Part shown: positions 50,761-58,609 of the stretch, one piece after another
How the letters are laid out: each line of letters begins with the position of its first letter
Numbering within the stretch: position 1 is the first letter of the stretch
Origin: Aquamicrobium sp. LC103
Lineage (GTDB): Bacteria; Pseudomonadota; Alphaproteobacteria; Rhizobiales; Rhizobiaceae
Assembly (NCBI RefSeq): GCF_001014615.2
Contig: NZ_LBCQ02000013.1
Location: 159,772 to 223,771, forward strand
Direction of reading: 5' to 3'
Length of the DNA: 64,000 bases
The notes under the pieces: model-generated
Seen by the model: only the letters and a program-made list of their open reading frames with translations
Told to the model about the DNA's origin: nothing
Databases searched by the model: none
Translations under genes and position numbers: made by a program

Positions 50761-52380
50761 CTATCCGGCGCGGATCATGTCGGCGGTCTTCTCGGCGATC
50801 ATCATCGTCGCGGCGTTGGTGTTGCCGGACACGACAATGGGCATCACCGACGCATCGACGATACGCAGACCATCCATGCCGTGCACCCGCAACCCGCTGT
50901 CGACGACGGCCATTGGATCGTCGGCGCGGCCCATGCGGGCGGTGCCGCTCGCATGGTACCCGCAAAGACCCTGGCTACGGGTATAGGCAAGCAGTTCCTC
51001 GTCGCTGTCCGTCTCGATGCCGGGCATCGTCTCCGTTTCGGTCAGCGCCGCCATCTGCGGCGTGGCCATGATCTTGCGCGCTATTCTGAGCGCTTCCACC
51101 GCCGTGCGGCGGTCGCTTTCTTCCGCCAGGAAGTTCGGCTGGATCGATGGTTTGGCCATCGGATCCGACGAGACGATCTTCATCCAGCCGCGGCTGTCGG
51201 GCCTTAGCTGCCAGACACCGGTGGTCATGCCGGGGAAATCGTCGAGACGGCCGAGGAAACCCTGCTTGAAGGTGCCTGGGGTGAACGTCACCACGATGTT
51301 CGGGCGGTTGAGCTCCGGCCGCGTCTTCCAGAACGCCGCGCCGAGGACTACGCCCATGCCAAGGATGCTGGGCATGCCCAAGCCCCAGCGGAGCATCTGA
51401 CCGAGGAGACGCGGGCCCGAAGCAAGGCCGTTGATCGAAACGGCGTTCTTCGCACGGTAGGTGAGCCGAGGGGTATAGTGATCCATATAGTTCTGGCCCA
51501 GCCCCGCGAGCTCATGCACCACGGGCACTCCGGCATCGTTCAGGACGGTGGATGGGCCGACGCCCGAGAGCATCAGCAGCTTCGGCGAGTTGACCGCACC
51601 GCCGCAAAGAATGACCTCGCGTCGCGCGCGCACGGTCCTCGTCGTCGAGTCGCCCGTCTTGCGGTATTCGAGGCCTACGGCCTTCCTGCCTTCGAATACG
51701 ATACGGGTTGCGAGCGCATCGGTGCGCACCTCGAGATTGCGACGCCCAGCCGCCGGTTTGAGGTAGGCTTTTGCGGCGCTATATCGCTTGCCGCGATCGA
51801 TATTGTACTGGTAGCGGCCCACGCCTGCCTGATCGCGACCGTTATAGTCGGCATTGTAGGGGATGCCGATCTCCTGCGCTCCCGCCATGAAGGCATCGAC
51901 AAGCTTGTTCTTCCACGACAGGTCCATGACCGGGATGCCGCCTGCGCGGCCGCGAAATTCCGCCTCGCCCTCGCCGATGCGCCGTTCAAGCTTGCGGTAG
52001 TAGGGTAAGATGTCGTCATACGACCAGCCTTCGTTGCCAGCGGCCGCCCAGTCGTCGAAATCATCGCGCTGGCCGCGCACCCACACCATGCCGTTGATCG
52101 AGCCGGACCCCCCGAGCAGCTTTCCCTGGATCACCGGCAGCTTGCGATTGTCGATGTGAGGGCCGGGTTCGGTTTCGTATCCCCAGGTCAGGCCCGGATC
52201 GAAGATCACCTTGATGAAGCCTGCCGGAATGTGGATGAACGGGTTCTTGTCCCGGGGGCCCGCCTCGATCAGGCAGACCGACACTTCCGGCTTTTCCGAA
52301 AGGCGCGCGGCGAGGATCGCACCCGCCGAACCGCCGCCGACAATCACATAGTCAAACTCTTCGCCGCTGGTGACGCCCAT
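50761..52380 (-). CDS. GMC family oxidoreductase 2 (choline dehydrogenase-like)
   Basis: A 539-aa FAD alcohol dehydrogenase, paralogous to the GMC protein at 10938. It has GGGSAG at the FAD site, LGGSGSINGM, and near the C-terminus GYHASGTARMG (catalytic His) and SGNTNAATMMIAEK (Asn). The ATG at 52380 follows GGAGG by 6 bases; an extension of six codons is less likely. It starts the minus-strand operon with the aldehyde dehydrogenase and is under operator S8. Confidence 0.91.
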   Translation of the reverse strand: MGVTSGEEFDYVIVGGGSAGAILAARLSEKPEVSVCLIEAGPRDKNPFIHIPAGFIKVIFDPGLTWGYETEPGPHIDNRKLPVIQGKLLGGSGSINGMVWVRGQRDDFDDWAAAGNEGWSYDDILPYYRKLERRIGEGEAEFRGRAGGIPVMDLSWKNKLVDAFMAGAQEIGIPYNADYNGRDQAGVGRYQYNIDRGKRYSAAKAYLKPAAGRRNLEVRTDALATRIVFEGRKAVGLEYRKTGDSTTRTVRARREVILCGGAVNSPKLLMLSGVGPSTVLNDAGVPVVHELAGLGQNYMDHYTPRLTYRAKNAVSINGLASGPRLLGQMLRWGLGMPSILGMGVVLGAAFWKTRPELNRPNIVVTFTPGTFKQGFLGRLDDFPGMTTGVWQLRPDSRGWMKIVSSDPMAKPSIQPNFLAEESDRRTAVEALRIARKIMATPQMAALTETETMPGIETDSDEELLAYTRSQGLCGYHASGTARMGRADDPMAVVDSGLRVHGMDGLRIVDASVMPIVVSGNTNAATMMIAEKTADMIRAG

Positions 52381-52493
52381 GTCCTTCCTCCAGATCAAGG
52401 CCGCCGGAGCTGCTCAACGGCGCCGCCGCCCCTCCCGGGCGTTCCGTTCGACGTTTCTACAACCGGTGGAAACTCGCCGCAACTTGTTTTCTC

Positions 52494-52527
52494 ATGGAAG
52501 AATGATATTCTTTATATGGAATATTGG
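52494..52527 (+). promoter_or_regulatory. Three-arm AT-rich operator S8 (between GMC2 and SnoaL-like gene)
   Basis: Left arm ATGGAAGAAT, middle arm TATTCTTTAT, right arm GGAATA. It is 43-76 bases before the plus-strand gene and 114-147 before GMC2, in a 189-bp divergent gap. Confidence 0.7.
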
Positions 52528-52569
52528 AATTGCGGTGCAAATGGCCGCAGCGGAGCAAGGGGAGGAAAC

Positions 52570-53094
52570 ATGACGGACAAGGAGATCGCAACGCGACTAA
52601 GGCGTCTGGAGGATCGCGAGGAGATACGCGTCTTGGTCGCGCTCTACAGCAAGCATGTCGATGACCATGATTTTTCGGCGCTGGCGACGCTATGGGCGCC
52701 CGATGCACGCTATTCTTGGAAGGATTCCCCAGACGTCACCATCGGCGGCGAGAAGGTCGCGGCTCTCCTGAAGAGCAGGATCGAACCGACGGGACCGAGC
52801 TTTCACGTCAACCACGACCACGTGATCGAATTTGGCGACGATCCGGATCATGCGACAGGGCTGGTCTGCGCGCATGCCGAGACATCCGGCCCGACGGGGC
52901 AGAACATGGCCGCGATACGATATCACGACCGGTATGTCAGGCACGGTGGACAGTGGAAGTTCGCGGAGCGGGCCCTCGCTTTCCTCTATTTCACACCGGT
53001 CGGCGACTATCACGAGATCATGCGAGCAGAACACCGGATGCGTCTGCCGAATGGGAAAACCCTTCTGGCGCACTGGCCGACGTTCCAGAGCTAA
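52570..53094 (+). CDS. SnoaL-like / NTF2-fold protein
   Basis: A 174-aa cone-fold (NTF2-like) protein of the SnoaL-4 kind, starting with RRLEDREEIRVLVALYSKHVDDHDFSALATLWAPDARY, where the Tyr and Asp are typical pocket residues. Members act as isomerases, dehydratases or small hydrolases in ring and steroid degradation. GGAGG lies 6 bases before the ATG at 52570. It is monocistronic and divergent from GMC2. Confidence 0.82.
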   Translation: MTDKEIATRLRRLEDREEIRVLVALYSKHVDDHDFSALATLWAPDARYSWKDSPDVTIGGEKVAALLKSRIEPTGPSFHVNHDHVIEFGDDPDHATGLVCAHAETSGPTGQNMAAIRYHDRYVRHGGQWKFAERALAFLYFTPVGDYHEIMRAEHRMRLPNGKTLLAHWPTFQS

Positions 53095-53259
53095 GGCCGG
53101 GATCTAGGGCCGGGATAGGATCACGAAAGTGCCGCCTCGCTTCGCCGCATCTTGCGTTTCGCAGTTGGCATTCGCCACCACATGGGCTGTTCAAATGAGG
53201 GCTGCGCCTCTGGACGCACAAACTTGCTTCGCGAATTCGACATGCCGCTAGAGATTCTC

Positions 53260-53293
53260 TATAGAGAATTATATACTGTATTGAGAATGACCT
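53260..53293 (+). promoter_or_regulatory. Three-arm AT-rich operator S9 (before the PaaK-like operon)
   Basis: Left arm TATAGAGAAT, middle arm TATACTGTAT, right arm core AGAATG, with an added GATTCTCT directly to the left that makes a further palindrome with the left arm. It ends 38 bases before the 44-codon ORF. The rest of the 236-bp gap after the SnoaL-like gene shows nothing else. Confidence 0.7.
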
Positions 53294-53330
53294 ATCGATA
53301 CTGGCGGCCAATGACGGGAGGAGATTTTTT

Positions 53331-53465
53331 ATGACTACGAGACTCCGCGCCGAAGATGGCGCGCTGGTTCTGTCGCTTGCCCGTGCGGCTTCGCGGCGGC
53401 TCACGATGGTGGCGCCGGATGCGAATATCCCGGTGATCTCGTCCGCACAGACCCTCGACAGGTAG
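53331..53465 (+). CDS. Small 44-aa ORF preceding the PaaK-like ligase
   Basis: This short ORF (MTTRLRAEDG at the start) has a strong GGGAGGAG site 7 bases before the ATG, in contrast to the ligase gene that follows 5 bases after its TAG with no clear ribosome site. It may be a leader peptide that couples translation, or a remnant of a truncated gene. I recognise no family and see no signal or membrane segment. Confidence 0.5.
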   Translation: MTTRLRAEDGALVLSLARAASRRLTMVAPDANIPVISSAQTLDR

Positions 53466-53470
53466 CGGTG

Positions 53471-54835
53471 ATGACTGGTGCGATGACTGGCAAGGGATCG
53501 CACTTCGTGAATCCCTTTTTTGAAACCATGCCACGCGACGCGCTCGACGCTTTCGTCGAACGCGCCGTGCTCGGCCAATTGAAGGCCGCCGCCCGCGACG
53601 TACCTTTCTACAAATGGTACTATGCGCGTGCCGACTTCGACCCGGCGCGGCTTTCCACCCTGGCCGAATTCCGCGCAGCGGTGCCGTCTGTGACGAAGCG
53701 GGACTTCCTTGCTTTCCAGTCGGAGCATCCGGACGCCGGCTTCGATCCACGTGCGCGACAGGTCCATCTGACCAGCGGCACCAGTGGCGTGGGACGCGAG
53801 GTTCACACGCGCACGCAGCACGACCTCGCTGCGATTGGCACAGGTGGCGGCTACGAATTCATCTGGGCTGGGATGCGCCCCGGCGACCGCGTCATGCTGA
53901 CCATGCCCTATTCACAGACCATGGCCGGCCCCTATTTCCAGGGGTCGTGCGAGGCTGCCGGCGTCGTGCCGATCAACGCATTCGCGGCGGACACCACCGA
54001 ACGGCTTGAGCAGCTCTACAGGTTCCGGTGCGCGGGCCTGGTCGCCACTCCTTCTTATGTGCACCGCTTGACGATCGCCGCGCGCGAAGCGGGCCGAACG
54101 CCGGCGAAGGACCTGCCGGAACTGCGCGCTATCTTCGTTTCGGGTGAAGCCTACGGGCTGGAATGGGCAGCCGAAACCATGGCGTTCTGGGGTGCGCAGA
54201 TCGCGGAAGGCTGGGGCGCCACGCAGACGCTCGGCGTCGCGATGGCAAGCGCCGGGTCGGGCGCCGTCGAGATCGGGCCCGATGGTACGCCGCGCCGAGG
54301 TCGGCTCTACGGGATCGACCATCGCTGTTACATCGAGGTGCTCGAACCGGGCACCGACACGCCTGTGTCCGCTGGCGAGTATGGCGAGATCGTCGTCACC
54401 ACGCTGCGCACATACGGCTTGCCCTGCATCCGCTTCCGCATGGGCGATCGCGTGCGCCTTCTGGAACCATCCGGGGCCGTGCAGCGGCCGTTCTCCGCCT
54501 ATGAGGCGGGCTCGATCACGCGTGTCGACGACATGATCAAGATGCGCGGCATGAACATCTGGCCGAGCGCCGTGGACGAGATCGTGATCGGTGGGCCGGT
54601 GAGCGACTATTCCGGCCGCATCTATACCGATACGGGCGGCCGCGAGGCGATCGAACTGCGCGTCGAACTCGCCGATTCGGTCGAGAGGCCAGATGAATTC
54701 GCCTCGGGACTTTCGCGAAAGCTCAAGGAGAAGGTCGGGGTCAAGATGGACGTCGTGCTGATAGAGAAAGGTTCGATCGGCGAGGTCCAGTTCAAGGCGC
54801 AGCGGTGGCGCGATGAAAGGGCGGTGCGGCGATGA
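53471..54835 (+). CDS. Phenylacetate-CoA ligase-like AMP-forming CoA ligase (PaaK family)
   Basis: A 454-aa adenylate-forming ligase of the PaaK family. The ATP loop reads LTSGTSGVGREVHTR, later motifs are EGWGATQTLG and RFRMGDRVRLLEP, and the C-terminal domain has MIKMRGMNIWPSAVDEIV. It should activate an aryl- or alkyl-carboxylate to its CoA ester. The ATG at 53471 is preceded by an in-frame GTG at 53468. It overlaps the VOC gene by ATGA in a four- to five-gene operon under S9. Confidence 0.88.
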   Translation: MTGAMTGKGSHFVNPFFETMPRDALDAFVERAVLGQLKAAARDVPFYKWYYARADFDPARLSTLAEFRAAVPSVTKRDFLAFQSEHPDAGFDPRARQVHLTSGTSGVGREVHTRTQHDLAAIGTGGGYEFIWAGMRPGDRVMLTMPYSQTMAGPYFQGSCEAAGVVPINAFAADTTERLEQLYRFRCAGLVATPSYVHRLTIAAREAGRTPAKDLPELRAIFVSGEAYGLEWAAETMAFWGAQIAEGWGATQTLGVAMASAGSGAVEIGPDGTPRRGRLYGIDHRCYIEVLEPGTDTPVSAGEYGEIVVTTLRTYGLPCIRFRMGDRVRLLEPSGAVQRPFSAYEAGSITRVDDMIKMRGMNIWPSAVDEIVIGGPVSDYSGRIYTDTGGREAIELRVELADSVERPDEFASGLSRKLKEKVGVKMDVVLIEKGSIGEVQFKAQRWRDERAVRR

Positions 54836-55542
54836 GCGAAGAAACCCGTGATTCCGTTGCCTCGCTCGAGGATGTCGCCGCACATCTCCAGAACCTGCGG
54901 TTGGGCGCGCAGCGGCTCTCGCAGGCGGCCGCGAAGCTCGAGGCTACCGATATCGTCGTCCGCTTTGCGGAGCGCATCGAGGCGCTTGTGGCCGAGGCGG
55001 CATGGGAGTTGGGCATCGGCGCCGATCCGGACGAGCAGGTGCGCGTCGCCGCACCGAATCTCGATCATATCGGCATCGCGGTCCCGGATCTGGCTGCGGC
55101 AACCGCATTGTTCGCGGATTGCCTAGGCGGGAAACTCGTCGCGGGCGGTACGACACCTGATGGTGTGTTGACGAGCACGCATGTACAATTTCCCGGTGGC
55201 GGCAAGATCGAGCTTCTGGTGCCCGCTGGTGATCACCCCATCGGTCGTTTCATGGAGCGCGAGGGCCCTGGCATCCATCACCTGACATTCGTGGTGAAGG
55301 ATGTCCGTGCGGTGGCGCAGCGCCTGTCGGAGGCCGGCCACCGTGTCGTCGATGCGGATTTCGAGAATGCGGAATGGCGCGAAGCCTATGTCAGCCCGCG
55401 CACGGCTTTCGGTTGTCTGATCCAATTGGTCGAGCCGCTGGAGGATTATGGCGATCCGGTGGAGGGGATCACCATCGAGGAAATAACGGGAGGCCGCTGG
55501 ACTTGGGTGAACCATCACCCGGCCAAGCGCGCGGAGGGCTAG
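54832..55542 (+). CDS. VOC family protein, methylmalonyl-CoA epimerase-like, with helical N-terminal extension
   Basis: A 236-aa protein. Residues 1-70 look helical and have no domain I recognise; residues 75-205 form a VOC module with NLDHIGIAVPDLAAATALF, GGGKIELLVP and GPGIHHLTFVVKDV, which supply the His/Glu metal ligands of methylmalonyl-CoA epimerases. It may epimerise a 2-methyl-branched acyl-CoA made by the ligase encoded upstream. The extension is unusual for the family. Confidence 0.8.
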   Translation: MSEETRDSVASLEDVAAHLQNLRLGAQRLSQAAAKLEATDIVVRFAERIEALVAEAAWELGIGADPDEQVRVAAPNLDHIGIAVPDLAAATALFADCLGGKLVAGGTTPDGVLTSTHVQFPGGGKIELLVPAGDHPIGRFMEREGPGIHHLTFVVKDVRAVAQRLSEAGHRVVDADFENAEWREAYVSPRTAFGCLIQLVEPLEDYGDPVEGITIEEITGGRWTWVNHHPAKRAEG

Positions 55543-55636
55543 GGAAGGCGTTCGTGATCGGCTTCCCGCCGGTTTCCGACGCATGCCGAGACGCGGGATC
55601 GAACCCTGATCCTGACCGTGTTGAGGAGATAGCGGC

Positions 55637-56164
55637 ATGATTGTCGATCTGCAGCCATTGGTGGGCGCGGTTTTTGCCCGTAAGGTAGGCGCCGAGCCGG
55701 TTTCCGAAGTGGGCATCCGTCGCTACGTCGAGGCACACGAACTGGAATCTCCACTCTTCCACGACCGTGCTCAGGCGCGCGAGGCGGGTCACAACGACAT
55801 CATCGCCCCGTGGTCCATGCTGCTCACCATGGCGATGGGCGCTTACTGGAAGCCCGGCGACCCGACCATTGAGCCCGGCATGTGGCCGCCCTTCGCATGG
55901 GGCGAACTTTCTCTTCCTGGCGGCGAGATGGTGACCAGCGAGGTCGGACTCGAATTCTTCGAACCCCTGCAGCTTGGCGACATCATCCACTCCGAGTACC
56001 GGATCGCGCGGGTGACGCCGAAAAACACAAAGGTCGGCTCGGGCGATTTCATCGACTTCGAGATCAACTTCACCAATCAGCACGGCAAAACGATCGCGGT
56101 GGAGCGCTGCACCGTCTACCGCTACATGCCGCACGGGCACGGAGAGGACGTTGCCAATGGTTGA
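55637..56164 (+). CDS. MaoC/FAS1-like dehydratase, N-terminal-type subunit
   Basis: A 175-aa hot-dog protein of the FAS1-like dehydratase domain type (MaoC N-terminal), which usually lacks the catalytic Asp-His pair and supports a second hot-dog subunit. APWSMLLTMAMGAYWKPGD and ELSLPGGEMVTSEVGLEFFEPLQLGDIIHSEYRI are typical. GAGGAG precedes the ATG. It overlaps the next MaoC gene by 8 bases, so the two probably form one heteromeric hydratase. Confidence 0.83.
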   Translation: MIVDLQPLVGAVFARKVGAEPVSEVGIRRYVEAHELESPLFHDRAQAREAGHNDIIAPWSMLLTMAMGAYWKPGDPTIEPGMWPPFAWGELSLPGGEMVTSEVGLEFFEPLQLGDIIHSEYRIARVTPKNTKVGSGDFIDFEINFTNQHGKTIAVERCTVYRYMPHGHGEDVANG

Positions 56165-56603
56165 GCCAACGCGCGTCGACGAGATCGTGCCCGGCGCTTC
56201 CTTCGGCACCAGTACGCTGCACCTCTCCCTCCACCGCCTGATCATGATCGCGGGCGCGAATCGCGATTTCGCGCTCAGCCACAGCGACAACGAGGCCGCT
56301 CGGCAAGCCGGCGCGCCCGCCGCCTTCGCCGATGTGATGCTGTGCTTCACCCTGTTCGAGCGGCTGCTGCTTCAATGGTCGGGACCCCGCGGGCGGGTGA
56401 AGCGGCTTGGGCCCTTCAAGATCCGGGACTTCGTCACCTGCGGGCAGGATTCGGTGACCACAGGCACCATTATCCGCGTCGATGAGGTGGAAGGTCCCGA
56501 TGGCGAGCCGTGGCTGGAGGTGGAGGGCACGGTCGAGATCCGGCAGCCTGATGGCCGCACGCCCGTTGCCGGTAAGGCCACGATGCTGGTACCGCGCAAC
56601 TGA
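56157..56603 (+). CDS. MaoC-like dehydratase, partner subunit
   Basis: A 148-aa hot-dog protein that pairs with the preceding subunit. The hydratase segment LHLSLHRLIMIAGANRDFALSHSDNEAARQAGAP corresponds to the ...D/N...H motif of the family, with NRDFALSHSD aligned to NxDxxPLHxD. Heteromeric MaoC hydratases of this kind act on bulky acyl-CoAs (for example ChsH1-ChsH2). It is the last gene of the S9 operon and of the island. Confidence 0.8.
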   Translation: MVEPTRVDEIVPGASFGTSTLHLSLHRLIMIAGANRDFALSHSDNEAARQAGAPAAFADVMLCFTLFERLLLQWSGPRGRVKRLGPFKIRDFVTCGQDSVTTGTIIRVDEVEGPDGEPWLEVEGTVEIRQPDGRTPVAGKATMLVPRN

Positions 56604-56762
56604 TATATTTTCCTGGAAGTGGCGGCGGTTCGGCGCCTGTGGCCGGCGTGCCCACGATCGCCGCGAAAGCGCTTCTCGCTTGCGGACTTCATCATCCATC
56701 GCCGACTTTCAAATAAAAAGCGCTGAGTCCGATTTGAGGGAAAACCCCAAAATCTTAAATCG

Positions 56763-57233
56763 CTAGTCGGGCTGAGCATCCAACGGATTGGGCACCGCTT
56801 CGGCGTCATGGGCGCCGCCGAGGGATTGTTCCTCGCCATGGATGTAGCGGCGCGCGGCACGGGCGGTTGGCGCCGCCGGCGCCGGGCCGAGCGTCCGGCC
56901 CTCCACCAGGTCGCGTTCGTTCTCGACCATGAGCTGCAGATTGTAGGCGTTGGCGCAGCCTGGGGCCAAGTGGGGTCCGAGCTCGGGAACGAAGGTCATG
57001 TCAGTGGCGGCAGGTGAGGGGGGATTGTCCGCCGGCTCGCCAAGGCAGGCATTGGGCACGAGCATCGCGCCGCTGACGCCTTTTGCGCCGCCGGTGGACG
57101 CGTCCGTTGCGACGTAGCTGTAGTCGGGAGAATAGTCCTGAATCTTTCCGGCGCAGCCGGCAAGCGCGGCGATCGACAAGGCAGCCATCACCTGCAAGCG
57201 GATCGAGGGGCGGATGAAACCGTGCTGCTTCAT
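56763..57233 (-). CDS. CpaD-like lipoprotein
   Basis: A 156-aa secreted protein with a lipoprotein signal (ALAGCAG, Cys near residue 27). The segment GCANAYNLQLMVENERDLVEGRTLGPAPAAPTARAARRYIHGE resembles the end of CpaD, the lipoprotein that works with the CpaC secretin in Tad pili. It is about 60 residues shorter than usual CpaD. It overlaps the secretin gene by 4 bases and ends the secretion cluster. Confidence 0.7.
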   Translation of the reverse strand: MKQHGFIRPSIRLQVMAALSIAALAGCAGKIQDYSPDYSYVATDASTGGAKGVSGAMLVPNACLGEPADNPPSPAATDMTFVPELGPHLAPGCANAYNLQLMVENERDLVEGRTLGPAPAAPTARAARRYIHGEEQSLGGAHDAEAVPNPLDAQPD

Positions 57234-58567
57234 TTGACAATCATCCCCATTCCGGACGTCTTTTTGGGCCTGGGCTGCGCCGCGGGGCGGTCCATGGGCG
57301 TTGCCATGCTGCGGGAACTGACGGGTCTGACGAGATAAGGCGTGATCAGGATGACCAGCTCCGTCTCCTCCTTTTGGAATCGCTGTGACTGGAAGAGGGC
57401 GCCTAAAATCGGAACGTCGCCGAGGATCGGGAATTTCTCCAGATTGCGGGCGAACCGCTGCTGGAACAGGCCGGCGATCGCGAATGTCTGACCGCTCGCC
57501 ACCTCTACCGTCGTGTCGGCACGCCGCACCACGAAGGAGGGAAGGCTGAAGCCGCTGACATTGACGCTGCCGCCGTCGGAAAGCGAGCTCACTTCCGGCT
57601 GCACATTGAGCGCGATACGATCGTCGCTGATCAGCGTGGGCGTGAAGCCGAGCGAGACGCCGAAGGGCTTGTACTCGACGGTGACCGTCTGGTTGCCTTG
57701 CGGAATGGGAATCGGAATCTCGCCGCCGGCCAGGAAGCTGGCGGTGCTGCCGGTGACAGCGGTGAGGTTGGGCTCGGCAAGTATCTTGACGATCCCGTTG
57801 CGCTGCAGCGCCTCCAGAAAAACCTCTATGTCGACATTGTTGGACTTGATGCCGAAGCCGAGGTTGGGCTCGCCCGTACCTCCCCGCTTGAACATCCCGA
57901 AGCTGAAATCGCCCTGGGTAACGGACGCACTCCAGTCGAGGCCATAGGAAAGCAGCTCGGAGCGGGAGACTTCCGCGAAGCGCACCCTGATATTGACCTG
58001 CTGCGATCCGGCAATCGCCGTGTTGTTGAGGGGCGCATGTTCGGGCGGGGAATAGGTGCGCGCGACATTGTCGACGTCGACCGCCTCCTCTACGCTTCGC
58101 ACGTGCCCCGTGGCCACGATGCGATTTCCGAAGATCGACAGATCGACCGCGGATTCAGGTTGCAGCTTGCGGTTGGCGTCGCGGGCAGGACTGTTGTCGA
58201 CGCTGACGCGAAATTGCATCGAGGCTTCGATGCGCTGGTCCGCGGTGATTGCAATGAGGTTGGTCACGCCCGGTTTGAGGCCGAAGACATAGACCATGTC
58301 GGAGGAGACGATCTGGAGATCAGCCACAGTCGTGTCGGCGATCAGAACGGATTCGACCGGCTCGTTGAAACGCAACAGGCGTCCCTGTCCGACATTGAGA
58401 TCGGTGCTCGTCTGCCCGGAGGAAGCTGAAAATGTCTGCGCCGATGACGCGCCGGAGCCGGCAAGAAGCGCCAGGCCAAGAAGCGCGATCACCAGAAACG
58501 GCGCGATCAGCGACCGGCCTCTTCGAAACCGTTGGTCCGACACGCAGATGACACCCCGAATGCTCAT
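57230..58567 (-). CDS. Secretin, CpaC/RcpA (Tad pilus) type
   Basis: A 445-aa outer-membrane secretin with signal peptide (about residues 1-45), a CpaC-type N-terminal domain (VGQGRLLRFNEPVESVLIADTTVADLQIVSS, then KPGVTNLIAI), a BON-like segment (ESAVDLSIFGNRIVATGHVRS) and the C-terminal secretin domain (VNIRVRFAEVSR, LAGGEIPIP, VEVASGQTFAIAGLFQQR, PILGALFQS). The architecture is that of Tad-pilus CpaC, not of YscC-type SctC. Its place between sctV and a CpaD-like gene suggests that it forms the outer ring of this type III-like system. Confidence 0.85.
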   Translation of the reverse strand: MSIRGVICVSDQRFRRGRSLIAPFLVIALLGLALLAGSGASSAQTFSASSGQTSTDLNVGQGRLLRFNEPVESVLIADTTVADLQIVSSDMVYVFGLKPGVTNLIAITADQRIEASMQFRVSVDNSPARDANRKLQPESAVDLSIFGNRIVATGHVRSVEEAVDVDNVARTYSPPEHAPLNNTAIAGSQQVNIRVRFAEVSRSELLSYGLDWSASVTQGDFSFGMFKRGGTGEPNLGFGIKSNNVDIEVFLEALQRNGIVKILAEPNLTAVTGSTASFLAGGEIPIPIPQGNQTVTVEYKPFGVSLGFTPTLISDDRIALNVQPEVSSLSDGGSVNVSGFSLPSFVVRRADTTVEVASGQTFAIAGLFQQRFARNLEKFPILGDVPILGALFQSQRFQKEETELVILITPYLVRPVSSRSMATPMDRPAAQPRPKKTSGMGMIVK

Positions 58568-58609
58568 CCCATCCCCTCTTCAAAGCGTATTGTATGCATT
58601 GTTTTTGCG

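Noticed and set aside
10901..53293. AT-rich repeats as insertion-sequence ends or attachment sites
   Set aside because: They lie only in promoter regions, show no target duplications, and no transposase or integrase gene is present.
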